Assembly (NCBI RefSeq): GCF_000317475.1
Contig: NC_019729.1
Location: 5,470,501-5,534,500, forward strand
Reading direction: 5' to 3'
Length of the DNA: 64,000 nucleotides
Source of the DNA: Oscillatoria nigro-viridis PCC 7112
GTDB taxonomy: Bacteria; Cyanobacteriota; Cyanobacteriia; Cyanobacteriales; Microcoleaceae
Below are positions 17,601-25,073 of this stretch, piece by piece (the stretch's first letter is position 1; each line of letters opens with the position of its first letter). The position numbers and the translations under genes were made by a program. The notes under the pieces are model-generated. The model saw only the letters and a list, made by a program, of their open reading frames with translations. It was not told the origin of the DNA and did not search any database.

Positions 17601-20314
17601 TGAATTTACCCCCAAATCAATTAGAACAGCTAGCCATTCAATGCGGAGTTTCAAGTTTAGTATTTGAGAGTATTTGCGATGGCGTATTGCGAATTTTGGG
17701 TGAATTATACAGATATCCAAAACCAAAACAACATCAAGATTATTATCCGCTGGATGACTGGAAAGACTGGGGTGATGCGAGATCAAACTTGCGGAATTAT
17801 ATTAAAGAGTGTGCAAAAGCTGGCGGAATTTCAGAACAGGAATTGAAACCAGCATTATGGTCAGCTATTTGCACGCAGGGTCAACACCATCACTTTAAAC
17901 TTAATCCCCGGCATTTATCTGTACGAGTTGCTGTGTCCGATGACCCTGTGTGGCAGTGCGAGTCTTGCCAGCGCCATCACCTGCACCGCGCCGGAGGTGT
18001 TTGTACTAATTGTTTGGCACATTTACCAGCGAAACCTAATAGAAAATGCGGGGATTTGTACGATCGCAATTATTTCGCCACCCAAGCTGTAAATAAGCGT
18101 CAACCGTTGCGGTTGCACTGCGAAGAGTTGACCGGGCAAACCGACGATCAGGCCGAAAGGCAACGGCATTTCCGCAACATCATCGTGAATTTTGGCGAAC
18201 AAGACAGAGATTTTATCCCAGCGGTAGATATCATCGATATCTTGAGCGTCACAACCACAATGGAAGTGGGGATTGATATTGGCAGTTTAATGGCTGTTGT
18301 GATGGCAAATATGCCGCCGATGCGCTTTAATTACCAACAGCGTGCGGGTCGCGGAGGGCGCCGGGGTCAGGCTTTTGCTATTGTACTTACTCTCTGTCGC
18401 GGTCGATCGCACGATGAGTTTTATTACCGGCATCCTGAAAAAATTACGGGCGATCCGCCACCGGTTCCTTTTCTTGCTATGTCACAGGTTGAGATGGCCC
18501 AGCGCCTCCTAACAAAAGAATGTTTGAGACTAGCATTTATTGCTGCTGGTGTCAACTGCTGGGAGGTGGAAAAAAAGCCTGACAGTCACGGTGAATTTGG
18601 CACAGTTCAAAATTGGAAGGAAACGGAAGAACGGCGCGAACAAGTTCGGCGCTGGTTGAGAACTTCTTGTGAAGTAACTGAGGTAATAAATTCTCTGCTA
18701 GTCGGCGTTGAAGGTATCGATCGCGATAACTTAGAAAACTATGCACGTCAGCAGTTGTTTGAGAAAATTAATGAGTGCGCCAATAACTTAGAATTGACTG
18801 GTGATGGATTGGCAGAACGCCTCGCTGAGGGCGGGATTTTGCCGATGTACGGGATGCCTTCAAGAGTGCGTGATTTGTACCATCACGAACCGTCTAGAAA
18901 ACAGAAAGTTTCTACTATCGATCGAGATTTAGATTTAGCAGTCGCGGAATTTGCACCAGGTTCCGAAAAAACTAAAGACAAGCGAATTTATACCGCGATC
19001 GGGTTTACAGCACCGTTAATTTCAGACAGTAAACACGGGTTAGTTCCTGCAGGCGAACCTGTGAGCGATCGCCAATGGATGTTGAGGTGTCAGCGCTGCC
19101 AACATACGGCAACCTCTAATACAATATTTGAAGATATAATCTGTCCGAAATGCGCGGCAACTGAGGAACAGGGATTTCGAGTTTTTCAGTGGGCTGTCCC
19201 TTTAGCTTTCCGTACCAGCATCAATCCTGGAGCTGACGCTAAAGAGGAATACGATGCGTTAATTACAGGTGCAGGCAGCGTCGCCGAGTCCCAACCTCAA
19301 GATTTTAACTTAGTAAATAACACGAATACTCAGATAGCTTTCTCTAAGTCCGGCCGCGTTTTCCGCGTCAATGACAATAGAGGACAGCTATTTAAGGGAA
19401 CAATAGGAACTGCCACATTTGGACGCGGTGATAAACTATTACCCGATCAGTGGATTGATGAGCGATTCCAGAATAAGCCTGACGGGGTGAGGTTTAAACC
19501 CCAGGGCGAGTCAGAGGCGATCGCTATAATTGCCCCAAAAACTACTGGCGTACTGCGAATTAAGCCCGTTACTGTACCTGATGGATTGTGCCTGGATCCT
19601 ATTGCACCCGGTTCTGCTGTCAAAGCTGCTTTCTACTCAGCCGCTTTCACTGTTCGTGCTGTAGCGGCACAGGAGTTAGACATCGATCCGGAAGAATTAG
19701 ACATCAGCGGTTTGCGACAGGTTGAATTAGAGGATAAAAAAGTAGGAGAAATTGTAATTAGCGATCGGCTTGCTAACGGTTCTGGCTTCACCGACTGGTT
19801 AGCCCATCGCTGGGAAGATATCCTTACAGACAAAATTCTGAATTCTCAAAATAGCTTTGCTGAGGCAATTATGTCACCACAACACCGCCAAAAATGCGAC
19901 TCTTCTTGTTACGATTGCTTGCAGCAGTACCGCAATATGAACTATCACGGTCTGCTGGATTGGCGTTTGGGGCTTTCCTTGCTGAGGGCATTGGCTAGCA
20001 GCAATTTTCAATGCGGGCTCGATGGGGATTTTTCTACTCCTGACTTAGAAAATTGGCTGCTGAATGCAACTGCTTTGCGCGATATATTTTGTGCTTCGTT
20101 TAGTTGTTCCGGGGAACAGTTCGGCGCTTTACCGGGTTTTGCAGTGGGGGATAAAAGCGTTATTATCGTTCATCCTTTGTGGGAGGTAGATAACCCTCAA
20201 GGCTTATTGCATGAAGCGATTGCTACAGTAGAAGCGCCCGATCGACTTCGATACCTAGATACCTTCAATCTCCTGCGCCGTCCGAGTTGGTGCTATCAAT
20301 CGCTAGATGATTAG
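14642..20314 (+). CDS. Large DExH-box helicase with Zn-cysteine clusters and DUF1998-like C-terminus (DruE-like)
   Basis: This 1890-residue superfamily 2 helicase has a Q-motif-like YSHQ (97-100), Walker A AGTGSGKT (117-124), a motif Ib region LILYPMNALVEDQLTRLR, motif II DELH (355-358, so DExH rather than DEAH), motif III-like SSASL, motif IV-like LVVFSDSREDAA, motif V MEVGIDIGS and motif VI QQRAGRGGRRG. Paired cysteines occur at YCEQCG, VCACCG, CESCQ...CTNC, CQRC...CPKC and, near the C-terminus, CDSSCYDCLQQYRN, the MZB/DUF1998-type signature. Size and architecture resemble DruE of Druantia and the DrmA/DrmB functions of DISARM combined, but the known partner genes of those systems are not here. 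ATG 14642 is preceded by GAGG. The helicase call is sure; the system name is not. Confidence 0.93.
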   Translation: MHDPINAFNTIRDNFLLYVKTAFGTQFPEIERERERLLRQPGAFHQEPWIEPMPSYQKSGKTINDLDISNVPGLDETALQDFKQLASCGLVGNYELYSHQIQMLRQALAGNNAVVTAGTGSGKTESFLLPLFAYLAQESINWKPPNAEPEHLNDWWKNEEWQNKCNPLVNKKRSFKKSYRVPQRSHEQRDAAVRALILYPMNALVEDQLTRLRRALDSQAARDWFQDNRKGNRVYFGRYNGVTPVPGHEYKDNRKPNGKKIEELLEAMQQMQLSADRASEHADRTGEEDVRFFFPRLDGAEMRCRWDMKDAPPDILITNYSMLSIMLMRDLERDIFEKTKEWLNKDGSVFHLIVDELHLYRGTSGTEVAYLLRLLLQRLGLHPGHPKLRVLASSASLEPDDPKSLEFLNQFFGSQWNSQQIIPGRLEQIPLIEGQEFLESEPFIALAAEINNAETLQSTAAYSACRQIVESETAQVGARMVNACKVDGKIRAVAIANFAQQIFGNDLPDENLELAVTGLLATRGLSNQTSLPSFRLHWFFRNIEGLWACTKPNHGCEENEISKNRLVGKLFVENPPILYDEYRVLELLYCEQCGTVFFGGNRLTRQNDGWELLPTEPDIEGIPDRRAGRFIEQRTYKEFAIFWPSREIHEDSKDWGQSKKAESGCWRKAWLHTRSGIVRLDPDSSDDLTVEGYIFYRPNLLPENEEKVKALPSVCACCGADYSKRKFRKSSIRGFRTGFSKVSQLLSKELFYQLPGDAESRKLVVFSDSREDAASISNGMERSHYDDLVREALFDELGQLAIGELCLLEDIQQHNRPARPEALLFDRRNPQAVDQMQKAIKNVNKPLPGGLDPEDLELLQNRRDNAQKLLNEIQERGKIRTVPLRALFEGIENSQDPGLLIERLIKLGVNPAGNDVEYQRFSYDGRDDHHWTKLFDFKTAGWKPDLSPGAKIPENKLRDKVKSEVCDTLFSRLYFGIEASGLGYIRLNLPPNQLEQLAIQCGVSSLVFESICDGVLRILGELYRYPKPKQHQDYYPLDDWKDWGDARSNLRNYIKECAKAGGISEQELKPALWSAICTQGQHHHFKLNPRHLSVRVAVSDDPVWQCESCQRHHLHRAGGVCTNCLAHLPAKPNRKCGDLYDRNYFATQAVNKRQPLRLHCEELTGQTDDQAERQRHFRNIIVNFGEQDRDFIPAVDIIDILSVTTTMEVGIDIGSLMAVVMANMPPMRFNYQQRAGRGGRRGQAFAIVLTLCRGRSHDEFYYRHPEKITGDPPPVPFLAMSQVEMAQRLLTKECLRLAFIAAGVNCWEVEKKPDSHGEFGTVQNWKETEERREQVRRWLRTSCEVTEVINSLLVGVEGIDRDNLENYARQQLFEKINECANNLELTGDGLAERLAEGGILPMYGMPSRVRDLYHHEPSRKQKVSTIDRDLDLAVAEFAPGSEKTKDKRIYTAIGFTAPLISDSKHGLVPAGEPVSDRQWMLRCQRCQHTATSNTIFEDIICPKCAATEEQGFRVFQWAVPLAFRTSINPGADAKEEYDALITGAGSVAESQPQDFNLVNNTNTQIAFSKSGRVFRVNDNRGQLFKGTIGTATFGRGDKLLPDQWIDERFQNKPDGVRFKPQGESEAIAIIAPKTTGVLRIKPVTVPDGLCLDPIAPGSAVKAAFYSAAFTVRAVAAQELDIDPEELDISGLRQVELEDKKVGEIVISDRLANGSGFTDWLAHRWEDILTDKILNSQNSFAEAIMSPQHRQKCDSSCYDCLQQYRNMNYHGLLDWRLGLSLLRALASSNFQCGLDGDFSTPDLENWLLNATALRDIFCASFSCSGEQFGALPGFAVGDKSVIIVHPLWEVDNPQGLLHEAIATVEAPDRLRYLDTFNLLRRPSWCYQSLDD

Positions 20315-20387
20315 ATGCAGGATTCAAACATTAACACACTAGATGGTGGATAACTTGACTGAATGAGGATTTACGCAACCTTCTCGT

Positions 20388-20455
20388 GCAGAGCCGTGGC
20401 AATTCCAAGAGCGCTTGGGGCTACGCGGCCTGCGGGGGGATTGCCACGGCTCTGC
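20388..20455. repeat. Perfect 16-bp inverted repeat downstream of the helicase operon
   Basis: Arms GCAGAGCCGTGGCAAT (20388-20403) and ATTGCCACGGCTCTGC (20440-20455) flank a GC-rich 36-base loop. It could form a strong hairpin between the helicase operon and psaE, and perhaps terminate the operon, but there is no T-run. Apart from this and the HLR1-like site, the 20315-20741 gap contains nothing else I can name. Confidence 0.75.
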
Positions 20456-20600
20456 CTAAATCCTATTAATGCACTATGTAGGCGCTCCGGCTCGCTCTCC
20501 TATTTGTAAAGTTTTTTATATATCCGATCGCACAGCTTGTATTTAACGGATAATGTGGGTTTATTTATTTTGCAACCTCAGCGATCGCCCTACCAAAGTA

Positions 20601-20618
20601 TTTACTTTTCTTTACAAA
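20601..20618 (+). promoter_or_regulatory. HLR1-like RpaB-binding site upstream of psaE
   Basis: TTTACTTT-TC-TTTACAAA matches the HLR1 direct repeat (G/T)TTACA(T/A)(T/A)-N2-(G/T)TTACA(T/A)(T/A), with one mismatch in the first half and none in the second, at the exact 2-base spacing. HLR1 is the site of the response regulator RpaB, which controls photosystem I genes in response to light intensity. It sits 124 bases before the psaE ATG. The site is seen directly; binding is inferred. Confidence 0.6.
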
Positions 20619-20741
20619 AATCCGAGCAAAAAACGGCGCGGGAGGTAAAAATTCTGTTGCAGACTTTAAATGCGCCGCGCGATCGACTAGAGTAAAAAAA
20701 ATGGCTTGATCCGTTTATTCATCGCAAAGGAAAAAAAGCTC

Positions 20742-21116
20742 ATGGTTCAACGCGGTTCTACAGTCCGGATTCTCCGCAAAGAATCCTACTGGTATCAAGA
20801 AGTGGGCACCGTTGCTACGGTAGACCAAAGCGGCATTAAATACCCAGTTATCGTTCGCTTTAACAGCGTAAATTATGCAGGCGTCAACACCAACAACTTC
20901 GCCCAAAGCGAATTAGTGGAAGTAGCAGCCCCCAAAGCGAAAGCAAAATCAACCGCAGCTCCCGGCGGCAAGCAAACCACGATCGAGGAAAAAACCCGGA
21001 AAACCGGCAGCGGAGGAGCCCCCCAGCAGCCGAAAACTTCAACCGACAGCAAACCGGGTGCCGAAACTCCCGGCAGCGTCGAAGGTGCGCCAAATCAAGG
21101 AACAGAACAACGCTAA
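20742..21116 (+). CDS. psaE: Photosystem I reaction centre subunit IV (PsaE) with long C-terminal extension
   Basis: PsaE is a small stromal-side subunit of photosystem I that helps ferredoxin docking and cyclic electron flow. Residues 1 to about 66 (MVQRGSTVRILRKESYWYQEVGTVATVD, YPVIVRFNSVNYAGVNTNNFA) are the complete SH3-like PsaE fold. The usual protein ends there at about 70-75 residues; this one continues to 124 with a Lys/Ala/Pro/Gly/Thr-rich, probably disordered tail. ATG 20742 is chosen because the family starts MVQRGS; AAAGG lies about 11 bases upstream. The gene ends 2 bp before mutM, so the two are probably co-transcribed. Regulation by RpaB is likely from the HLR1-like site. Confidence 0.97.
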   Translation: MVQRGSTVRILRKESYWYQEVGTVATVDQSGIKYPVIVRFNSVNYAGVNTNNFAQSELVEVAAPKAKAKSTAAPGGKQTTIEEKTRKTGSGGAPQQPKTSTDSKPGAETPGSVEGAPNQGTEQR

Positions 21117-21118
21117 TT

Positions 21119-22081
21119 GTGCCAGAGCTGCCAGAAGTTGAAACTATTTGCCGGGGTTTGAATCAAGCAACCCTCGATCGAGAAATGTTGGGCGGCGACG
21201 TGTTGTTAAACAGCACGATCGCCCGCTCAATCTCTGCGACCGATTTTTTGACACAACTCAAAGGAAAGTCGATCGCCCGCTGGTACAGACGCGGCAAATA
21301 TCTACTGGCAGAACTATCTCAATTCCCAGAAGGAGAAAGAGAGAGGGGGACAGGGGGACAGGGGGAGAGTGGGAGAGTGGGAGAATTTCTTGCCCAAACT
21401 CCAATCTCTTCCCAAACGCCTTCTTTCTGCCCCTCCCTTTTGCCTTCAAAAGCCGGCTGGTTGGGCGTTCACCTGCGGATGACCGGTCAACTGCTGTGGG
21501 TGAACCGATCCGAACCACTGCAAAAACACGCGCGAGTGCGGCTGTTTTTTGAAGGAAACCAAGAACTGCGGTTTGTAGACCAGCGCACTTTCGGGCAAAT
21601 GTGGTACGTGCCTGCAGAAACCGAGGTTTCCAGCACTGTCACCGGTCTGAAACTCTTAGGCCCCGAACCGTTTTCAGAGGAATTTACAACAGAATATTTG
21701 GCCCGCAAGCTGCACCGGCGGGCGCGACCCATAAAAACAGCTTTGCTAGACCAGTCACTGATAGCTGGTTTGGGCAATATTTACGCAGACGAAACTTTGT
21801 TTTTGTCGGGAGTGATGCCCACAACTCTGTGCGCGGATTTGACCGCAGAGCAAATTGGGCGCATCCATACAGCTATTATCCAAGTTTTACAGAAGGCGAT
21901 CGCATCCGGCGGCACCACTTTTAGCAATTTTCTCAACGTCCAAGGTGTCAACGGCAACTACGGCGGTGTCGCTTGGGTTTACAATCGCGCCGGTCAACCC
22001 TGCCGCACTTGCTCCGCAACCATCGAACGTATAAAATTAGCAGGGCGATCGACTCATTTTTGCCCCATTTGTCAGACATAG
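21119..22081 (+). CDS. mutM: Formamidopyrimidine-DNA glycosylase (MutM/Fpg)
   Basis: MutM removes 8-oxoguanine and ring-opened purines and cleaves the abasic site. The GTG start gives the mandatory N-terminal MPELPEVET (catalytic Pro2 after Met removal, Glu3). Also seen are RRGKYLL (Lys of the H2TH fold region), GVHLRMTGQLLW, the H2TH segment (LDQSLIAGLGNIYADE), and the C-terminal zinc finger CRTCSATIERIKLAGRSTHFCPICQ. Residues about 68-110 are a Gly/Glu/Ser-rich insertion derived from GGGGGACAGGGGGA-type repeats (nt 21337-21395) in the linker between the N-terminal strands. Length is therefore 320 instead of about 280. It starts 2 bp after psaE, so the two genes likely share a transcript. 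The enzyme should be active because all catalytic elements are intact. Confidence 0.95.
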   Translation: MPELPEVETICRGLNQATLDREMLGGDVLLNSTIARSISATDFLTQLKGKSIARWYRRGKYLLAELSQFPEGERERGTGGQGESGRVGEFLAQTPISSQTPSFCPSLLPSKAGWLGVHLRMTGQLLWVNRSEPLQKHARVRLFFEGNQELRFVDQRTFGQMWYVPAETEVSSTVTGLKLLGPEPFSEEFTTEYLARKLHRRARPIKTALLDQSLIAGLGNIYADETLFLSGVMPTTLCADLTAEQIGRIHTAIIQVLQKAIASGGTTFSNFLNVQGVNGNYGGVAWVYNRAGQPCRTCSATIERIKLAGRSTHFCPICQT

Positions 22082-22269
22082 GAAGCAGTCAATGGATTTT
22101 AGGCTTTAGATTTTAGATTTTCGATCTACCCCACGAATCGCACTCCTTTATTCCTTAGTCCGCTTGGAGTGGACTTAGTTTGTTTAGTAGCGATTTCAAT
22201 CGCCGAGTGACTTTCCAGGCAAATCTAGATTAAAATTTGTATAGTTTTTTAAACTAAACACAGCAAGTT

Positions 22270-22485
22270 ATGGCAATCAAGAAAGGCAGTATAGTTCGCG
22301 CTGTACGCGAAAAATTGGAAAACAGTCTAGAAGCCAAAGCCAGCGACCAGCGCTTTTCCTCGTATATATTTGAAACAAAGGGCGAAGTGATGGATGTTCG
22401 CGGCGACTATGCCTTCGTCAAATTTGGCAAAGTTCCCACCCCCAATATTTGGCTGCGGGTAGACCAACTCGAAGATTTTAAGTAA
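22270..22485 (+). CDS. ndhO: NAD(P)H-quinone oxidoreductase subunit O (NdhO)
   Basis: This 71-residue protein matches NdhO over its full length: MAIKKGSIVRAVREKLENSLEAKASD, then the beta-barrel part GEVMDVRGDYAFVKFGKVPTPNIWLRVDQLE. NdhO is a cyanobacterial and chloroplast-specific peripheral subunit of the NDH-1 complex on the cytoplasmic side, involved in ferredoxin-dependent cyclic electron flow and respiration. ATG 22270 follows the weak purine stretch CACAGCAAG. It is a single gene between mutM and mdh with about 190 bp of upstream region. Confidence 0.96.
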   Translation: MAIKKGSIVRAVREKLENSLEAKASDQRFSSYIFETKGEVMDVRGDYAFVKFGKVPTPNIWLRVDQLEDFK

Positions 22486-22562
22486 CTCACCAAAACTAAA
22501 CCTCACTGTTCTTAATGTAGCGAAGGGTGCACACCGCGCACCTTTCCCCAATTAAGCTCATT

Positions 22563-22600
22563 TCTAAAATCTAAAATCTAAAATCTAAAATCTAAAATCA
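22563..22600. repeat. TCTAAAA heptanucleotide tandem repeat before mdh
   Basis: Five copies of TCTAAAA end immediately before the mdh start codon. The same unit occurs at 38876-38924 and 39076-39110. Its placement directly at the start codon means the mdh ribosome site, if any, is inside repeat DNA. Confidence 0.9.
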
Positions 22601-22601
22601 A

Positions 22602-23555
22602 ATGAATTCTCCATCAACCCGCGTATCAATTATTGGTGCAGGCAAAGTCGGCAGTACGTTAGCGCAGCGAATTGCCGAGAAAAATCTGGCAGATGTAGTA
22701 TTGCTAGATATTGTGGAGGGTTGGCCGCAGGGCGTTGCTTTGGATTTAATGGAAGCCAGGGGAGTGGAACGCCACGATCGCCAAATTGTCGGTACAAATG
22801 ATTATACAGATACGGCAAACTCAAATATCATAGTAATTGCCGCCGGAGTGCCGCGCAAACCCGGTATCAATCGGGAAGATTTAATTAAAATCAATGCTCG
22901 AATTGTCACCCAAGCCTCAAAACAGGCGATCGAGCATTCTCCCGAAGCAATCTTAATCGTCATCACCAATCCCCTAGATATCATGACTTATTTAGCTTGG
23001 GAAGCAGCGGATTTGCCCAAACACCGAGTCATGGGGATGGGGGGAGTTCTCGACTCCGCCCGCTTTCAAACTTTTATTGCCATGGAATTGGGCATTTCAA
23101 TTGCTGACATCAATGCAACTGTCATCGGTTCTCACGGCGATTTGATGGTTCCTTTGCCCCGCTATTCCACTGTCAAGGGTATTCCGATCGATCGACTTAT
23201 GGATGCTGGGGCGATCGATCGACTCCTACAGCGGACTCGCCACGGCGGCGCAGAAATTGTCGAATTGATGAAGATTAGTAGTGCTTATTTTGCACCCGCA
23301 TCTTCTGCCTGTTTGATGGTAGAATCTATTTTATTTAATCAGTCGCGACTCTTGCCTTGCTGCGTTTATTTGCACGGCGAATACGGCGTGCAAGATATCT
23401 TTTTAGGAGTTCCCTGCCGCTTGGGATCTCGGGGAGTCGAACAAGTAGTCGAACTCGAACTCAGCGATACCGAAAGAGCAGCCTTTATCGAGTCGGGCAA
23501 ATTGGTTGCCGAAAATATTGAGGAAGCTAGGGCGATGCTGAAAACTGCTTCTTAA
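22602..23555 (+). CDS. mdh: Malate dehydrogenase (LDH-like type)
   Basis: This 317-residue NAD-dependent enzyme interconverts malate and oxaloacetate. It has the N-terminal Rossmann GAGKVGS (about residues 13-19), the NAD-binding AAGVPRKPGINREDL loop whose two arginines contact the dicarboxylate, VITNPLDIMTYLAW, the catalytic His178 in IGSHGD, and GVPCRLGSRGVEQVVEL near the C-terminus. Length and motifs fit the LDH-like malate dehydrogenases common in cyanobacteria. ATG 22602 lies directly after a heptanucleotide repeat tract, with no recognisable Shine-Dalgarno. There is no operon partner; a 1.5-kb gap follows. Confidence 0.95.
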   Translation: MNSPSTRVSIIGAGKVGSTLAQRIAEKNLADVVLLDIVEGWPQGVALDLMEARGVERHDRQIVGTNDYTDTANSNIIVIAAGVPRKPGINREDLIKINARIVTQASKQAIEHSPEAILIVITNPLDIMTYLAWEAADLPKHRVMGMGGVLDSARFQTFIAMELGISIADINATVIGSHGDLMVPLPRYSTVKGIPIDRLMDAGAIDRLLQRTRHGGAEIVELMKISSAYFAPASSACLMVESILFNQSRLLPCCVYLHGEYGVQDIFLGVPCRLGSRGVEQVVELELSDTERAAFIESGKLVAENIEEARAMLKTAS

Positions 23556-23889
23556 GTTTGTAGCAATTCGTCGATCGTAGCAGCCTGCTCGCCGCTTCAA
23601 TATAATAATTTATACTGAGTATGACAGTGCGATCGATCTCTCGGAATTTGGCTTTTCGGATTTAAAGCGCGCTTTTATAAAAAAATCATTGCTCGTGGTT
23701 GTTATGATGTATTTCAAAAGCAGAAAAACGGGCAGCAAGAAACCAATCGATAAATATAAAATTTACTCTCAAAAATTTGGTAAAAACGCAAAAACTGGCC
23801 AAAGCAGTTGAACTTGGTCGGCGCGGCAATACCATCAGAGTTTATCTAGAAATTAAAGCCAAAATCGGCCATCTTTTCTTTACTACTAA

Positions 23890-24024
23890 ACAACAGCAGA
23901 AGCATTCGGTTTTGGCAGATATCCCACTCGCGATATGATTGCCGAACAACACGGTGGCACTTTAAAGGTAGAAAGCGAAATGCGAGTTTCTACGGAATTT
24001 GTCATTACTGTGCCCCAACTTTAA
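23890..24024 (+). pseudogene. Remnant of a histidine kinase ATP-binding domain
   Basis: The frame GFGRYPTRDMIAEQHGGTLKVES followed by STEFVITVPQL-stop reads like the extreme C-terminus of a HATPase_c domain (the strand with E-x-H-G-G-T-L-x-V-E-S and the final G-T-E-F-x-I-x-L-P), but the N, G1 and G2 boxes are missing and upstream the frame is closed by a TAA. It is too short to be a gene and lies in the 23556-25073 gap. That gap otherwise holds a MITE (24415-24524), a GCGCGTGCG direct repeat pair near 24163-24200 and no convincing gene. Confidence 0.45.
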
Positions 24025-24422
24025 TCTTCGCGATCGCCATTTCTATCGATCGAGCTTGAAATACCTTTACTTTCGCCAAAAATGTGATACCCTAAACATC
24101 TGTATTATCTAAAAATTTTTACACTTCTCAAAAAGGGCAAAAATAGGGCAAAAAGTCTCCGCGCGTGCGAACCTATCCCGAACGCGCGTGCGGGCCCGTT
24201 GCGGTAGGGAATCGCCCTTGAGTTGAGCTAATTTAACCATAGCCTGCAACTACCTCAAGTTTTCGGTCAAAAACTAACCTCTGATTCTGTGAATTTAAAT
24301 CAGTTGAAAAAATCCAATCCCTCCCCTGAAATAACGAGAATGCAACGAAAAATATCTAAAATTTCGGCTGACCCCAAAGGCTGTAAAAAAGCTAATTTAG
24401 GAGAGATAAATCTGGTTCATCT

Positions 24423-24516
24423 CAATGAAAACAGCCCAGCTAGAAATTGGAGCCAGGAGGAAATAGTCAGAAGTCAGGAGCCAGAATAAGTGTTTTTACA
24501 AATAGGAGATGCTCCC
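24423..24516. mobile_element. MITE-like element, family B, copy 1, with 8-bp target duplication
   Basis: A 94-bp element flanked by the direct repeat GATAAATC (24415-24422 and 24517-24524). The right end is GAGATGCTCCC; the left end TGGTTCATCTC is a decayed inverted copy of it. The inside (CAATGAAAACAGCCCAGCTAGAAAT, TCAGAAGTCAGGAGCCAGAAT, GTGTTTTTACAAATAGGAG) matches, in opposite orientation, the element at 59847-59980. The inner GTCAGAAGTCAGGAG blocks are simple repeats whose number differs between copies. Confidence 0.85.
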
Positions 24517-25073
24517 GATAAATCGAGCATTACTTACTTAAAACTCTAGAAAAGGCGATCGCATAAATTTAAACAAATTTTAATAGAGGCGTTACCAACA
24601 GGATATTCGCTCGCCAAAACAAGGAAACCATCGATAGAATTTGCGGTAATAATAAAAAGGTGACAATTGAAACCGAAGGCGATCGAAAAAAATGTCAAAA
24701 TTAGTCATAATGCTCCCGTCATCCCGTCATGAAACTCGGTTTCTGGTTTCCACTTTCGGAGCTTCCCTGGCTTAATTACATTAAGAAACCTAGTTTATGT
24801 GTAAGTTTTGTTAACCTAATTCTCTATTATTGAGAATTTATGTAGTAGCAAATTACGCCAGTTTTTTCAGTAAATATACGGAAGTTAACAGGCTCGATAG
24901 ACCTGCAAATCTAGAAAAAATACGGAAATGCAGCGTGAGTAGCTGCTAAGTGCTAGCAGAAGGAGGAGAATTTGTCCTTTGCCCTTTTGATTTACCGCGC
25001 TCAACTTGTCGATCGCGATTGAGATGCCATCAACCTCGATACCAAACCGCAACATCACTAAAGAAAGAGCATT

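Noticed and set aside
11609..20314. Assignment of the helicase operon to DISARM, Dpd or BREX
   Set aside because: No methyltransferase, PLD nuclease, TGT-like DpdA, PglZ or BrxC gene is present; only the helicase architecture is shared.
23760..23895. Open stretch before the kinase remnant (AVELGRRGNTIRVYLEIKAKIGHLFF)
   Set aside because: It is in a different frame from the remnant, has no clear start or family, and is too short to annotate as a gene.
24289..24489. 66-residue frame with Ser/Asn-rich sequence
   Set aside because: Its 3' third runs into a MITE and its composition and lack of a ribosome site argue against a gene.
20315..25073. Search for tRNA genes or riboswitches in the intergenic stretches, including 23556-25073
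   Set aside because: No cloverleaf with the GTTCAAATC-type T-loop, and no conserved riboswitch core, was seen.
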